Position numbers and translations under genes: made by a program
The notes under the pieces: model-generated
What the model was told of the DNA's origin: nothing
Seen by the model: the letters and a program-made list of their open reading frames with translations, nothing else
Databases searched by the model: none
Shown here: positions 51,029-60,694 of the stretch, in pieces
Position numbering within the stretch: the first letter of the stretch is position 1
How the letters are laid out: each line of letters begins with the position of its first letter
Source of the DNA: Rhodobiaceae bacterium
GTDB lineage: Bacteria > Pseudomonadota > Alphaproteobacteria > Rhizobiales > Tepidamorphaceae
Assembly (NCBI GenBank): GCA_020637895.1
Contig: JACKJP010000005.1
Coordinates: forward strand, 62,001-126,000
Direction of reading: 5' to 3'
Length of the DNA stretch: 64,000 nucleotides

Positions 51029-51484
51029 ATGCCCCTTTACGAACACATATTCCTGGCTCGCCAGGATGTATCATCGCAGCAGGTCGAAACCCTGTGCGAG
51101 CAGTTCCGCAACATCATTACCGAGCGCGGCGGTACGGTATCGAAGACGGAGTCCTGGGGCCTTAGGGCGCTCGCCTTCCGCATTCGCAAGAACCGCAAGG
51201 CGCACTACACGATGTTCAACATCGACGCGTCTCCCGAGGCGATCGCCGAAATGGAACGTCAGATGGGCCTCAATGAGGATGTCATCCGTTTCATGACGAT
51301 CCGGGTCGAGAGCCATGAGGAAGGCCAGTCGGCCATTCTCACCCGTCGCGACCGCGACGACCGGCCGCCCCGCGGCGGTCCGCGTGGTGACCGCGGCGAT
51401 CGTGGTGATCGTGGAGACCGCGGCGATCGTGGTGATCGTCGTCCGCGCGATGACAATGACAGCGATGAAGGAGAGGCCGCATGA
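51029..51484 (+). CDS. rpsF: 30S ribosomal protein S6 with extended Gly-Asp-Arg tail
   Basis: Binds 16S rRNA together with S18 in the platform of the small subunit. The 151-residue protein starts [21 protein letters not shown] and includes [22 protein letters not shown] and [17 protein letters not shown], the normal S6 fold of about 95-100 residues. Beyond this it has a charged tail with six Gly-Asp-Arg units and an acidic end ([11 protein letters not shown]). Such tails occur in alphaproteobacterial S6. AAGGA lies before the ATG, which decides against a start nine codons earlier. The stop overlaps rpsR by four bases. Confidence 0.96.
   Translation: MPLYEHIFLARQDVSSQQVETLCEQFRNIITERGGTVSKTESWGLRALAFRIRKNRKAHYTMFNIDASPEAIAEMERQMGLNEDVIRFMTIRVESHEEGQSAILTRRDRDDRPPRGGPRGDRGDRGDRGDRGDRGDRRPRDDNDSDEGEAA
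51386..51439 (+). repeat. Tandem repeat coding (Gly-Asp-Arg)6 in rpsF
   Basis: Two tandem 27-base units, 26 of 27 bases identical, each made of three 9-base Gly-Asp-Arg blocks. Length variation by slippage is possible without frameshift. Confidence 0.85.
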
Positions 51485-51732
51485 GCGTCGATATCGCACA
51501 ACTTCCGGTCCGGCGTCCTTTCTTCCGTCGCCGCAAGTCCTGCCCGTTTTCCGGGCCGAACGCCCAGAAGATCGACTACAAGGATCCCAAGCTCCTGCAG
51601 CGCTACATGTCGGAGCGCGGCAAGATCGTGCCGAGCCGCATTACGGCGGTTTCCGCCAAGAAGCAGCGTGAACTCGCCCGTGCCATCAAGCGCGCGCGTT
51701 TCCTGGGCCTCCTGCCCTACGCGGTGAAGTAA
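51481..51732 (+). CDS. rpsR: 30S ribosomal protein S18
   Basis: Partner of S6 in the small subunit. The 83-residue protein has [15 protein letters not shown] near the start and [35 protein letters not shown], the S18 core; it ends [13 protein letters not shown]. Its start overlaps the rpsF stop (ATGA), giving coupled synthesis of the two partners. Confidence 0.97.
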   Translation: MSVDIAQLPVRRPFFRRRKSCPFSGPNAQKIDYKDPKLLQRYMSERGKIVPSRITAVSAKKQRELARAIKRARFLGLLPYAVK

Positions 51733-51738
51733 TATTGT

Positions 51739-51801
51739 GCCGGGAATTCCCGGCGTGAAGTAACTCGGTTGGGACGGACGGTCCTTGTGGACCGATCCGT
51801 C
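51739..51801 (+). other. Paired hairpins between rpsR and the DUF2232 gene
   Basis: First, a perfect 16-base palindrome GCCGGGAATTCCCGGC (51739-51754). Second, a 12-bp stem GACGGACGGTCC / GGACCGATCCGTC with one bulged A and a TTGT loop (51773-51801). Neither is followed by a T-run, so they look more like RNA-processing or stabilising structures than terminators. Confidence 0.5.
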
Positions 51802-51835
51802 TCTAACCGCTCCACAGAGCGGGACAGCGGACGAG

Positions 51836-52810
51836 ATGAAGACGATTGCACTGGCCATCGGTGCGGGGCTCGCCTCCGCCCTCCTGTATCTGGCGGTTAC
51901 CGCCGGAACCCTGCTGGCCATTCCTCTTTTCTATCTGGCACCATTGCCGATCATGATCGCGGGCCTTGGCTGGGGCACTGCCTCAGGCTGGATTGCGGCA
52001 TTCGTCGGTTCGCTGACTGTCGCATTTGCGGGCCTGAGCTGGGGTGCGGTCTACGCGCTGGTCATCGCATTGCCGGCCGCTTTTCTGGCACGGCTCGCGA
52101 TGCTTGGACGCCCCATTGTTGCGGGCGATCCCAATTCCCCGACCGAGTGGTATCCGGCCGGCCGGATGCTCCTGTGGTGCGCAGCCTATGGCGCCGCGTT
52201 CTCGCTCGTACTGATGACGTTTGTCGGGTTTGATACCGAGCAGCTCGCCGCGTCCTTCAAGGCGATGATGGCCGATGCCCAGCAGAGCGGGGAGCCCCTG
52301 CCGATGCCGAGTGGCACGGATATGGACGCCGTCGCACAAACCATGGTGACGCTCCTGCCGCGGGCGTTTGCGCTCATCTGGATCACTGCCGTCGTTCTCA
52401 ATCTCTGGCTTGCGGTTCGCATCACCGCCGCCTCGGCCAGACTGAGGCGGGCCGGCTCTCTTTTCGCAGATCTTCGTATCCCGCGAGAAGGCGCGCTGGC
52501 GCTGGTCATCGGCATTCCGCTCAGCTTTTTTGGTGGCGGCATGGGCCTTGCCGGCACAATTGTCACCGCGGCCTTTGCGTCCATCTTCGCATTTGGCGGG
52601 ATCGTCGCGATTCACCGCGTAACGCGCGGCCGCACCTGGCGTCCAATCGCGCTCGGCGCGCTTTATGCCGCGCTACTCGTCTTTACCTTCTGGGTCATCA
52701 TGCCCCTCGCCATCATCGGCGTCGTCGACAGCATTGCCCCGATCGGGGGCAGCCGCGGCGTGCCGCGTGCAGCCAATTCCAATCAATCAGACAGCAATCA
52801 AGGAGACTGA
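51836..52810 (+). CDS. DUF2232 membrane protein (YybS-like)
   Basis: A 324-residue polytopic membrane protein of the DUF2232 family; function unknown. About eight hydrophobic helices can be seen, the first two being [21 protein letters not shown] and [20 protein letters not shown] polar loop ([19 protein letters not shown]) lies near residue 155. The C-terminus is polar ([15 protein letters not shown]). A gene of this family between rpsR and rplI is a conserved feature of alphaproteobacteria. It is four bases from rplI. The ATG used starts just before the first helix. Confidence 0.8.
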   Translation: MKTIALAIGAGLASALLYLAVTAGTLLAIPLFYLAPLPIMIAGLGWGTASGWIAAFVGSLTVAFAGLSWGAVYALVIALPAAFLARLAMLGRPIVAGDPNSPTEWYPAGRMLLWCAAYGAAFSLVLMTFVGFDTEQLAASFKAMMADAQQSGEPLPMPSGTDMDAVAQTMVTLLPRAFALIWITAVVLNLWLAVRITAASARLRRAGSLFADLRIPREGALALVIGIPLSFFGGGMGLAGTIVTAAFASIFAFGGIVAIHRVTRGRTWRPIALGALYAALLVFTFWVIMPLAIIGVVDSIAPIGGSRGVPRAANSNQSDSNQGD

Positions 52811-52814
52811 AACC

Positions 52815-53390
52815 ATGGAAGTAATCCTGCTTGAACGTATTCCGCGCCTTGGCCAGATGGGCGAAACCGTCCGCGTGAAGGACGGCTATGCCCGCAATTT
52901 CCTGCTCCCGCAGGGCAAGGCGCTGCGTGCAAACGAAGCCAACAAGGCACGTTTTGAATCCCAGCGCGCCCAGCTTGAGGCGCGCAACCTTGAGCGCAAG
53001 AGCGAGGCAGAGTCGGTCGCCGGCAAGCTCGACGGCGTCGCGATCGTCCTGATCCGGCAGGCCGGCGAAAGCGGTCAGCTCTACGGCTCCGTCTCGTCGC
53101 GCGACATCGCCGATGCCCTCACCGCTGAAGGCTTCAGCGTCAACCGCAACCAGGTCGATCTCAACCAGCCGATCAAGGCGCTGGGCGTCACCGAGGTGCC
53201 GGTCCGTCTGCACCCGGAAGTCGAGGTTTCCGTCTCGATCAACGTGGCGCGCAGCAAGGACGAAGCCGAACGTCAGGCGCGCGGCGAGGACGTGACCGAA
53301 ACCCAGCGCGAGGAAGAGCGCGCCGCCAACGAAGAATTCTTCGAAGGCGTTGCCGCCGGTCAGGAAGAGCAGGAAGGCGAAGAGGACTGA
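52815..53390 (+). CDS. rplI: 50S ribosomal protein L9
   Basis: Binds 23S rRNA and protrudes from the L1 side of the large subunit. The 191-residue protein starts [36 protein letters not shown], the L9 signature, followed by the long connecting helix ([21 protein letters not shown]) and the C-terminal domain ([15 protein letters not shown]). An acidic extension of about 40 residues ([15 protein letters not shown]...EEQEGEED) ends it. AGGAGA lies before the ATG. A strong terminator follows. Confidence 0.97.
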   Translation: MEVILLERIPRLGQMGETVRVKDGYARNFLLPQGKALRANEANKARFESQRAQLEARNLERKSEAESVAGKLDGVAIVLIRQAGESGQLYGSVSSRDIADALTAEGFSVNRNQVDLNQPIKALGVTEVPVRLHPEVEVSVSINVARSKDEAERQARGEDVTETQREEERAANEEFFEGVAAGQEEQEGEED

Positions 53391-53422
53391 TTCCAGCCCT
53401 CCAAACCGCGATCCAGATGCTG

Positions 53423-53456
53423 GCCCGGTGCGGTTTCCGCCGCACCGGGCCTTTTT
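53423..53456 (+). terminator. Intrinsic terminator of the rpsF-rplI operon
   Basis: An 11-bp perfect stem (GCCCGGTGCGG / CCGCACCGGGC) with a six-base loop is followed by CTTTTT. It lies 32 bases after the rplI stop and closes the ribosomal operon before dnaB. Confidence 0.9.
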
Positions 53457-53581
53457 GCGTCAACATGCAATTATGCGGCTGTGGATGACGGGTAAAACTG
53501 GCCGTTCGGAGCGCTCGCAAACGATCCGGCAATCATTGTGATTGGTCGAATCAAGCGCGACGGCCTACACCGTTTACCATC

Positions 53582-55081
53582 ATGAACCAGCCACGCCTCG
53601 CAGCCGCGCAGAACGAACGTCACAACGAGCCGGATTACCGCCTCGCGCCGCACAATCTTGAGGCCGAGCAGGCGCTGATCGGGGCAATTCTGGTCAACAA
53701 CGATGCGTTTTTCCGCGTATCTGACTTTCTTCGGCCGGATCATTTCTACGAAGGGCTGCATGGGCGTGTTTTCGATATCATTTCCAGCCTGATCCGCGCC
53801 AACCGCACCGCCACGCCGGTAACGCTCAAGACGTTTCTGGACCGCGAGCCGCCTGTGGGTGACCTGACGGTACCGCAATATCTCGCCCGTCTCGCCGCCG
53901 AAGCGCCGACCGTCATCAATACCGAGGACTACGGCCGCACGATCTACGACCTTGCAACCCGCCGCAGCCTCATTGGGGTCGGCGAGGACATGGTCAACCT
54001 CGCCTATGACGCGCCTGTCGACATTTCGCCGCGCACGCAGATCGAACAGGCCGAGCAGCGCCTTTTCGAAATGGCGGAGACCGGCAAATATGGCGGCGGC
54101 TTCATGCGCTTTGCGGAAGCGCTGACCGATGCCATCGAAATGGCGACGGCGGCCTACAAGCGCGACGGCCATCTTTCCGGCATCGCGACGTTTCTCAGGG
54201 ATCTCGATGAGATGATGGGCGGCCTGCAGTCGTCCGATCTCATCATCCTTGCCGGCCGTCCGGCCATGGGAAAGACCGCGCTCGCAACCAACATCGCCTT
54301 CTCTGTAGCCTCGCGCCACCGCACAGAAACGCTGCCGAGCGGCGAGGAAAAACGTCTCGACGGCGGGATCGTCGGGTTCTTCTCACTGGAAATGTCGGCT
54401 GAACAGCTCGCCACGCGTATCATATCCGAGCAGGCAGGCGTTCCCTCCGAAACCATCCGTCGCGGCAAGACCAGCCAGCTGGAATTCGAGAAGATCGTCG
54501 ATGCGGCGCAGCGTCTGCAGGCCGTACCGCTTTACATCGACGCGACCGGCGGCCTGACCATCGCCCAGCTCGCTGCCCGGGCACGGCGGCTCAAGAGGCA
54601 GCGCGGTCTCGATCTGCTGGTCATCGACTATCTCCAGCTGCTCACCGGCTCGGGAAAACGCTCATCCGACAGCCGCGTGCAGGAGATCACGGAAATCACG
54701 ACCAGCCTCAAGGCGTTGGCCAAGGAACTCAATGTTCCGATTCTGGCGCTTTCGCAGCTCTCCCGTCAGGTCGAACAGCGCGAAGACAAGCGACCGCAAC
54801 TCGCAGACCTTCGCGAATCCGGTTCGATCGAACAGGACGCGGACGTGGTGCTTTTCGTTTATCGCGAGGAATACTACCTGAAATCGCGCAAACCGAAGGA
54901 AGGCACCGAAGAGTTCTTCAAGTGGGAAGCGGAAATGGAGGCGGTTCACGCGGTAGCCGAAGTCATCATCGGCAAGCAGCGTCATGGCCCGACGGGTACC
55001 GTCAAACTGCATTTCCAGGGCGAGCTGACCCGTTTTGGCAACTACGCGCCCGGCGATCACCTGCCGGCGCATCACGACTGA
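53582..55081 (+). CDS. dnaB: Replicative DNA helicase DnaB
   Basis: The hexameric helicase that opens the replication fork. The 499-residue protein has the N-terminal primase-binding domain (RLAPHNLEAEQALIGAIL) and the RecA-like domain with Walker A GRPAMGKTALATNIAF (near residue 222) and Walker B LLVIDYLQLLTG. The end shows the conserved DLRESGSIEQDADVVLFVYR and KQRHGPTGTVKLHF. No intein interrupts the P-loop. It follows the ribosomal terminator and probably has its own promoter. alr starts nine bases later. Confidence 0.97.
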   Translation: MNQPRLAAAQNERHNEPDYRLAPHNLEAEQALIGAILVNNDAFFRVSDFLRPDHFYEGLHGRVFDIISSLIRANRTATPVTLKTFLDREPPVGDLTVPQYLARLAAEAPTVINTEDYGRTIYDLATRRSLIGVGEDMVNLAYDAPVDISPRTQIEQAEQRLFEMAETGKYGGGFMRFAEALTDAIEMATAAYKRDGHLSGIATFLRDLDEMMGGLQSSDLIILAGRPAMGKTALATNIAFSVASRHRTETLPSGEEKRLDGGIVGFFSLEMSAEQLATRIISEQAGVPSETIRRGKTSQLEFEKIVDAAQRLQAVPLYIDATGGLTIAQLAARARRLKRQRGLDLLVIDYLQLLTGSGKRSSDSRVQEITEITTSLKALAKELNVPILALSQLSRQVEQREDKRPQLADLRESGSIEQDADVVLFVYREEYYLKSRKPKEGTEEFFKWEAEMEAVHAVAEVIIGKQRHGPTGTVKLHFQGELTRFGNYAPGDHLPAHHD

Positions 55082-55090
55082 TCGATCCCG

Positions 55091-56239
55091 ATGACCGCGC
55101 CGGCCGATATATCGGGCGTGAGGCTGATCATCGATCTGGCGGCGCTGACGCGAAATTGGAAACGGCTCGGCGAATTTGCTCCGCGCGCAGAGACTGCGGC
55201 CGTCGTCAAGGCGGATGCCTATGGGCTGGGACTTACCGAAGTCGTGCCGGCGCTCGTGGAAGCGGGATGCCGGAGTTTCTTTGTCGCAGATCCGTCCGAA
55301 GCGCTGGCGGTTCGCGCGCTGACGCCACAATCGCGCGTTTTTGTCCTTAGCGGACTGAATGAAGCAAACCGCGGCCTCTATCGCGAGCATCGGCTGACGC
55401 CTGTCCTGAATTCCGTCGAGGACATCGCGGTCTGGCGCGAGGCGGCAAAGGATCAAACCTCGCCGCTTCCCGCAGCGCTGCATGTCGATACGGGCATGAA
55501 CCGGCTCGGGCTCAGGATCGAGGAGGCCAGATCCGTTTCGACTGACGCGTCCGGGCTGGGCAATGTGCGGCTTGAACTGGTGATGAGCCATCTCGCCTGT
55601 GCGGACCAGCCGGCCAATCCGATGACTGGCGAACAGCGCTCCCGTTTCGAAGCGGTCCGCGCACTGTTTCCCGGCACCCCCGCATCGCTCGCCAATTCGG
55701 CCGGCATTCTGCAGAATGCAGCGCTAGGCTTCGACCTGACCCGGCCGGGCATCGCTCTTTATGGCGGCGAAGCCATAGAGGGGGCGATGGGCCCGATGGA
55801 AGTTGTCGTTACGGCGCAGGCCCGAATCGTCCAGGTCCGCGACGTCCGGAAGGGTGAGCGGATTGGCTATGGCGCAACGCATGAATGCGCCGACGACAGC
55901 CGTATCGCCATCGCGGCCATCGGCTATGGCGACGGCTATCACCGGATTGCCAGCGGCAGCGGCGTCCCACTGCGCAAACTCCTTCCCGGCGCCCACGGTC
56001 ACGTCGCCGGGGAGCGCGTCCCGCTTGTCGGCCGCATTTCCATGGATCTTGCGGCCTTCGATATTTCGGCTTTGCCCGACAAATATGTGAAGCAGGGAGA
56101 CTGGATCGAGGTATTCGGCGAGAACGTTGCCCTCGATGATGTCGCGCGCGCGGCCGGTACGATCGGCTATGAACTGCTGACCGCCCTCAGCCGCCGCGCC
56201 GAGCGGCACTATCTTCCCGTACACACTCGGACGCATTGA
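55091..56239 (+). CDS. alr: Alanine racemase
   Basis: A pyridoxal-phosphate enzyme that makes D-alanine for peptidoglycan. The 382-residue protein has the cofactor Lys in AVVKADAYGLG (near residue 40). The second catalytic residue, Tyr, lies in RIGYGATHE of the C-terminal beta domain. HVDTGMNRLGL is a further family mark. The first residues differ from the strict start, but the ATG is nine bases from the dnaB stop. Its stop is two bases before the radA start, so the three genes are probably cotranscribed. Confidence 0.96.
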   Translation: MTAPADISGVRLIIDLAALTRNWKRLGEFAPRAETAAVVKADAYGLGLTEVVPALVEAGCRSFFVADPSEALAVRALTPQSRVFVLSGLNEANRGLYREHRLTPVLNSVEDIAVWREAAKDQTSPLPAALHVDTGMNRLGLRIEEARSVSTDASGLGNVRLELVMSHLACADQPANPMTGEQRSRFEAVRALFPGTPASLANSAGILQNAALGFDLTRPGIALYGGEAIEGAMGPMEVVVTAQARIVQVRDVRKGERIGYGATHECADDSRIAIAAIGYGDGYHRIASGSGVPLRKLLPGAHGHVAGERVPLVGRISMDLAAFDISALPDKYVKQGDWIEVFGENVALDDVARAAGTIGYELLTALSRRAERHYLPVHTRTH

Positions 56240-56241
56240 AT

Positions 56242-57636
56242 ATGGCCAGACCCCGCAACGCCTTCGTCTGTCAGAACTGCGGCGCAACCCATGCGCAGTG
56301 GTCGGGCCGGTGCGATGCGTGCGGCGAATGGAACACGATCGTCGAGGAGGCCGCCTCGGCTCCGGTGGCGGGCGCCGCCAGAACCGCGGCCAAGGCTCGC
56401 GCCATCGCCTTTGAAGGGCTGGAAGGTCCGCGCGACGAAGCGCCGCGGGTCGCAACGGGCATCAACGAACTCGACCGGGTCACGGGCGGCGGTTTCGTGA
56501 AAGGGTCGGCCCTGCTGGTCGGCGGCGATCCTGGCATCGGCAAATCGACGCTTCTGCTCCAGGCCTGCGCCGCGCTTGCCCGCAGGGGAAGCGGCGTTGC
56601 CTATGTGTCGGGCGAGGAATCGATCGGCCAGGTGCGGCTGCGCGCAGCGCGCCTCGGGCTTACGGGCGCGCCTGTCCTGCTTGCAGCAGAAACACGCGTT
56701 GAGGATATCATCGCCGGGCTCGAGAACGCCGGCGCCCAGCAACTTGTCGTCATCGATTCCATCCAGACCATGTGGACCGACACGATCGATTCCGCGCCCG
56801 GCTCGGTCGGTCAGGTGCGCGCGGCATCGCAACTCCTCATCCGCCATGCCAAGAAGACCGGCGCCGCCGTGATCCTTGTCGGCCACGTCACCAAGGACGG
56901 CCAGATCGCAGGTCCCCGCGTCGTGGAACACATGGTCGATGCGGTTCTCTATTTCGAGGGCGAAGGCGGCCATCGCTTTCGCATTCTGCGTGCGGTCAAG
57001 AACCGTTTTGGGCCCACTGACGAGATCGGCGTATTTTCGATGTCGGATCAGGGGCTTGAAGGCGTAGACAACCCCTCTGCCCTGTTTCTGGGTAGCCATG
57101 AGCGCGCAGCGCCCGGCATGGCTGTCTTCGCGGGCATGGAAGGCTCGCGCCCGCTGCTGGTGGAGATACAGGCGCTCGTCGCCCCCTCGCCGCTCGGAAC
57201 GCCGCGCAGATCCGTCGTCGGCTGGGAACCCAACCGGCTGGCGATGGTTCTCGCGGTACTCGACGCCCATTGCGGGCTGAAGATGGCCGGCCACGACGTC
57301 TATCTGACGGTCGCAGGCGGGTTGAAGATTGCCGAACCGGCAGCCGACGTCGCCGTCGCCGCGGCGCTGGTCTCGTCCATGGCGCGCACGCCGCTCGACC
57401 CGCAGACAATCCATTTCGGCGAAATCGGTCTTTCGGGGGCAGTACGCCCCGTCGGGTTCCCCGCGGCGCGTATCAAGGAGGCCAACAAGCTCGGCTTCTG
57501 CGGAGCGGTCATGCCGTCCTCATCCATTGAGGAAGCAAACGCGCCCGCTGGCATGAAGGCCCATGGCCTCGACAGCCTCGATCAACTTGTCGCACGCATT
57601 CTGGCGGCAGCGCCGAAAGACGTAACGAACGCATGA
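56242..57636 (+). CDS. radA: DNA repair protein RadA
   Basis: A RecA-related helicase that branch-migrates recombination intermediates. The 464-residue protein has an N-terminal zinc finger (CQNCGATHAQWSGRCDACGEW), Walker A GGDPGIGKSTLLLQ (near residue 95), the RadA-specific KNRFG motif, and a C-terminal Lon-like domain (AGGLKIAEPAADVAVAAAL). The ATG is used; a TTG two codons before it overlaps the alr stop and is also possible. Confidence 0.96.
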   Translation: MARPRNAFVCQNCGATHAQWSGRCDACGEWNTIVEEAASAPVAGAARTAAKARAIAFEGLEGPRDEAPRVATGINELDRVTGGGFVKGSALLVGGDPGIGKSTLLLQACAALARRGSGVAYVSGEESIGQVRLRAARLGLTGAPVLLAAETRVEDIIAGLENAGAQQLVVIDSIQTMWTDTIDSAPGSVGQVRAASQLLIRHAKKTGAAVILVGHVTKDGQIAGPRVVEHMVDAVLYFEGEGGHRFRILRAVKNRFGPTDEIGVFSMSDQGLEGVDNPSALFLGSHERAAPGMAVFAGMEGSRPLLVEIQALVAPSPLGTPRRSVVGWEPNRLAMVLAVLDAHCGLKMAGHDVYLTVAGGLKIAEPAADVAVAAALVSSMARTPLDPQTIHFGEIGLSGAVRPVGFPAARIKEANKLGFCGAVMPSSSIEEANAPAGMKAHGLDSLDQLVARILAAAPKDVTNA

Positions 57637-57732
57637 ACAGGTTAAGCACCGCATACACTAGGATTGCAGTGCAAAACGCGCTATCTCGGTGCGGACCCTC
57701 GCCGGGCGCAAGCGGAATCACTGGCTGAACTG

Positions 57733-58389
57733 ATGTTTATCACCGGACTGGACGTCATCCTGCTCGTTGTCATGCTGATTTCGGCATTGCTTGCGATGGT
57801 GCGCGGGATGACGCGCGAGGTGCTCTCGATCGCCGCCTGGGTCGCCGGCGCGGTGGCAACGATCTATTTCTTTCCTATGTTCAAGGATATCGTCCGGGCC
57901 AATCTGCAACCGAACTGGCTGGCGGATATCATTCTGGCGCTCGGTATCTTCATCGGCACGCTGGTTGTGGTCTCGTTCGTCACGATGCGGCTGTCGGACT
58001 TCATCCTCGACAGCCGGATCGGTCCGCTCGACCGGACGCTCGGTTTCGTTTTCGGGTTGTTCAGAGGCCTTCTGCTGGTGGTCATCGCCTTCGTATTCTT
58101 CGACTGGCTGGTGCCGCCGCAGACCCAGCCAGGGTGGATCAAGAATGCGCGCTCCGCGCCGATGCTGCGCAATACGGGCGACAAAATCATCGCGATGCTG
58201 CCAGATGACCCTGAAAGCGCCATATTGCAGAAGCTGAAAGAACGCGTCGGCGGCATGGAAAGTGACAACGGCCAGGATGCGCCGGCCGAGCAGGACAGCG
58301 AAGAAAAGCCCGGCGATCCCGGCTATCGGGATGGACAGCGCCGTGGCCTCAATCAGTTGCTTGAGGGCACGCAGGGCAACTCGAACTGA
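57733..58389 (+). CDS. cvpA: CvpA family membrane protein
   Basis: A 218-residue inner-membrane protein of the CvpA family, named for a role in colicin V production but with a wider envelope function that is poorly defined. Four hydrophobic segments can be seen: LDVILLVVMLISALLAMVRG, VLSIAAWVAGAVATIYFF, LADIILALGIFIGTLVVV and GLFRGLLLVVIAFVFF. The C-terminal 60 residues are polar and acidic. The conserved segment REVLSIAAWV is plain. Its place before purF is the standard one. The ATG used begins just before the first helix. Confidence 0.9.
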   Translation: MFITGLDVILLVVMLISALLAMVRGMTREVLSIAAWVAGAVATIYFFPMFKDIVRANLQPNWLADIILALGIFIGTLVVVSFVTMRLSDFILDSRIGPLDRTLGFVFGLFRGLLLVVIAFVFFDWLVPPQTQPGWIKNARSAPMLRNTGDKIIAMLPDDPESAILQKLKERVGGMESDNGQDAPAEQDSEEKPGDPGYRDGQRRGLNQLLEGTQGNSN

Positions 58390-58434
58390 AGTGAAACCGG
58401 CACCGGACCGACCGGCGCCTGACCTCTGAACAGG

Positions 58435-59928
58435 ATGCGAAAGGATCTCGGCCCCATGATCCCATTGCACACAGATCCGTTTGCCGGGACGGCTGACGAC
58501 GACCATTTCCATGAGGAATGCGGCGTCTTCGGCATTTTCCGCCATGCGGACGCCGCTGCGCTGACCGCGCTCGGACTTCACGCGCTTCAGCATCGCGGAC
58601 AGGAAGCTGCCGGTATCGTCAGCTTCGACGGCCGGCTGTTCTATTCAGAGCGCCATATCGGGCATGTCGGCGACAATTTCACCAAGCCGCAGGTCATCGA
58701 CCGGCTGAAGGGCGACAGCGCGATCGGACATAACCGCTATTCAACGACGGGCGCGCCCGTCCTGCGCAACGTCCAGCCACTGTTTGCCGAATTCGAGGGT
58801 GGCGGTTTCGCGGTCGCCCATAACGGAAATCTCACGAATGCCCGCACGCTTCAGCGGGAATTGCAGCGTCGCGGATCGATCTTTCAGTCGACTTCGGACA
58901 CCGAGACGATCATCCATCTGATCGCGACAAGCGACAAAAGCCGCCTGCTCGACCGTCTCACCGATGCGCTGGCCCGGATCGAGGGCGCGTTCTCCCTTGT
59001 CGCGCTTTCTGAGAAGAAGCTGATCGGCTGCCGCGACGCGCTTGGTGTGCGGCCTCTGGTCCTGGGCGACATTGATGGCGCGTTCGTCCTGACGTCCGAG
59101 ACATGCGCGCTCGACATCATCGGTGCGAAATTCATCCGCGACATCGAACCGGGTGAAATGGTGATCATCACCGATCAGGGGATCGAGAGCCGCCGACTGT
59201 TCCCGAAACAACCCTCGCGCTTCTGCATCTTCGAGCATGTCTATTTCGCCCGTCCGGATTCGGTCATTGGCGGAAACGGCGTCTACGATATCCGCAAGCA
59301 TATCGGGCGTGAGCTGGCCCGCGAATCCCACGTCGAGGTCGATGTGGTGGTGCCGGTACCCGATTCAGGCACGCCGGCGGCAATCGGCTACGCGCAGGAA
59401 AGCGGCGTGCCATTCGATCTGGGGATCATTCGCAATCATTATGTCGGCCGCACGTTCATCGAGCCCTCCGACGCCATTCGGCATATGGGCGTGAAGCTGA
59501 AGCACAACGCCAATCCGGCGGTCATCAAGGGCAAGCGTGTGATGCTGATCGACGATTCCATCGTTCGCGGCACCACGTCGGTCAAGATCGTGCAGATGGT
59601 GCGCGATGCCGGAGCAGCCGAAGTCCACATGCGTATCGCCAGCCCGCCAACGACCAATCCCTGTTTCTACGGCGTCGACACGCCGGAAAAGGCCAAGCTG
59701 CTTGCCTCGCGGATGACAGTTGAGGAAATGGCCTCCTACATCAAGGTCGACAGCCTTGCCTTCCTGACCATCGACGGCCTCTACCGGGCGGTCGGCGAAG
59801 CTCGCCGCAACAACGACCTGCCGCAATATTGCGACGCCTGTTTCACCGGCGAATATCCGACCCGGCTGACCGACCGTGAAGGCCCCGCCAATGTGCGTCA
59901 GCTGAACCTGCTGGCGGAAACCGGATAA
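58435..59928 (+). CDS. purF: Amidophosphoribosyltransferase
   Basis: First committed step of purine synthesis: makes phosphoribosylamine from PRPP and glutamine. The 497-residue protein has the N-terminal nucleophile Cys in EECGVFGIF, preceded by 28 residues that would be removed to expose it. The PRPP loop is VMLIDDSIVRGTTSVKI. Iron-sulfur-type cysteines occur late (CFYGVD, YCDACFTGEYP), as in the Bacillus-type enzyme. An ATG seven codons further in is an alternative start. An SDR gene follows after 14 bases. Confidence 0.96.
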   Translation: MRKDLGPMIPLHTDPFAGTADDDHFHEECGVFGIFRHADAAALTALGLHALQHRGQEAAGIVSFDGRLFYSERHIGHVGDNFTKPQVIDRLKGDSAIGHNRYSTTGAPVLRNVQPLFAEFEGGGFAVAHNGNLTNARTLQRELQRRGSIFQSTSDTETIIHLIATSDKSRLLDRLTDALARIEGAFSLVALSEKKLIGCRDALGVRPLVLGDIDGAFVLTSETCALDIIGAKFIRDIEPGEMVIITDQGIESRRLFPKQPSRFCIFEHVYFARPDSVIGGNGVYDIRKHIGRELARESHVEVDVVVPVPDSGTPAAIGYAQESGVPFDLGIIRNHYVGRTFIEPSDAIRHMGVKLKHNANPAVIKGKRVMLIDDSIVRGTTSVKIVQMVRDAGAAEVHMRIASPPTTNPCFYGVDTPEKAKLLASRMTVEEMASYIKVDSLAFLTIDGLYRAVGEARRNNDLPQYCDACFTGEYPTRLTDREGPANVRQLNLLAETG

Positions 59929-59942
59929 GAAAAGCACCTTTC

Positions 59943-60680
59943 ATGACCGATCTGACGGGACGTATCGCGCTGGTCACCGGCGCTTCGCGGGGTATTGGCT
60001 ACCAGGTCGCGCTTGGACTTGCGAAGGCCGGCGCGCATGTGATCGCCATTGCGCGCACAGTCGGCGGTCTTGAGGATCTCGACGATCAGATCCAGGCCGC
60101 TGGCGGCAGCGCCACGCTGACCCCGCTGGATCTTACCGATTTTGACGGGATCGACCGGCTCGGTGCCGCAATCTACGACCGCTGGAAAAAGCTCGACATC
60201 ATTGTCGGCAATGCCGGCATGCTCGGCCCCCTTAGCCCGCTTGGGCATGTGAAGCCGAAAGACTGGGACAAGGTCATGGCCGTGAACGTCACGGCGAACT
60301 GGCGCCTGATACGCTCGCTCGATCCGCTTATCCGTCAGTCAGACGCCGGGCGCGCGCTTTTCATGACCTCCGGTGCCGCCCACAAGCTGCGCCCCTACTG
60401 GGGGCCCTACGCGATAACGAAATCTGCGCTTGAAGCGCTTGTCGGGACATGGGCGGCCGAGCTTGCGATCAGCGATGCGAAAGCCAATCTCTTCAATCCC
60501 GGGCCTATCCGCACCGCGATGCGCGCGCAGGCCATGCCCGGCGAGGACCCTGATACGCTCAAGAAGCCAGATGCCGTGGTGCCGGATATCCTTCGCCTCG
60601 TCGCCCCCGACCAGACCTCCAACGGCGCCGTATTCGATTTCCCGACATCGCGCCTGACACCGCTGGTCACGGCTGCCTGA
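59943..60680 (+). CDS. Short-chain dehydrogenase/reductase
   Basis: A 245-residue NAD(P)-binding enzyme with the cofactor loop TGASRGIGYQVA at the N-terminus, the NAG motif (VGNAGMLGPL), the catalytic Ser in MTSGAAH and Tyr-x3-Lys in GPYAITKSALEAL. The substrate is unknown. Its place after purF is common in Hyphomicrobiales and suggests cotranscription but not a role in purine synthesis. It is convergent with the VOC gene, 14 bases apart. Confidence 0.9.
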   Translation: MTDLTGRIALVTGASRGIGYQVALGLAKAGAHVIAIARTVGGLEDLDDQIQAAGGSATLTPLDLTDFDGIDRLGAAIYDRWKKLDIIVGNAGMLGPLSPLGHVKPKDWDKVMAVNVTANWRLIRSLDPLIRQSDAGRALFMTSGAAHKLRPYWGPYAITKSALEALVGTWAAELAISDAKANLFNPGPIRTAMRAQAMPGEDPDTLKKPDAVVPDILRLVAPDQTSNGAVFDFPTSRLTPLVTAA

Positions 60681-60694
60681 GGCGCCCTCCGGCA

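Noticed and set aside
51386..51439. CRISPR-like short repeats
   Set aside because: The repeats are contiguous, in frame and code for Gly-Asp-Arg in rpsF; there are no spacers.
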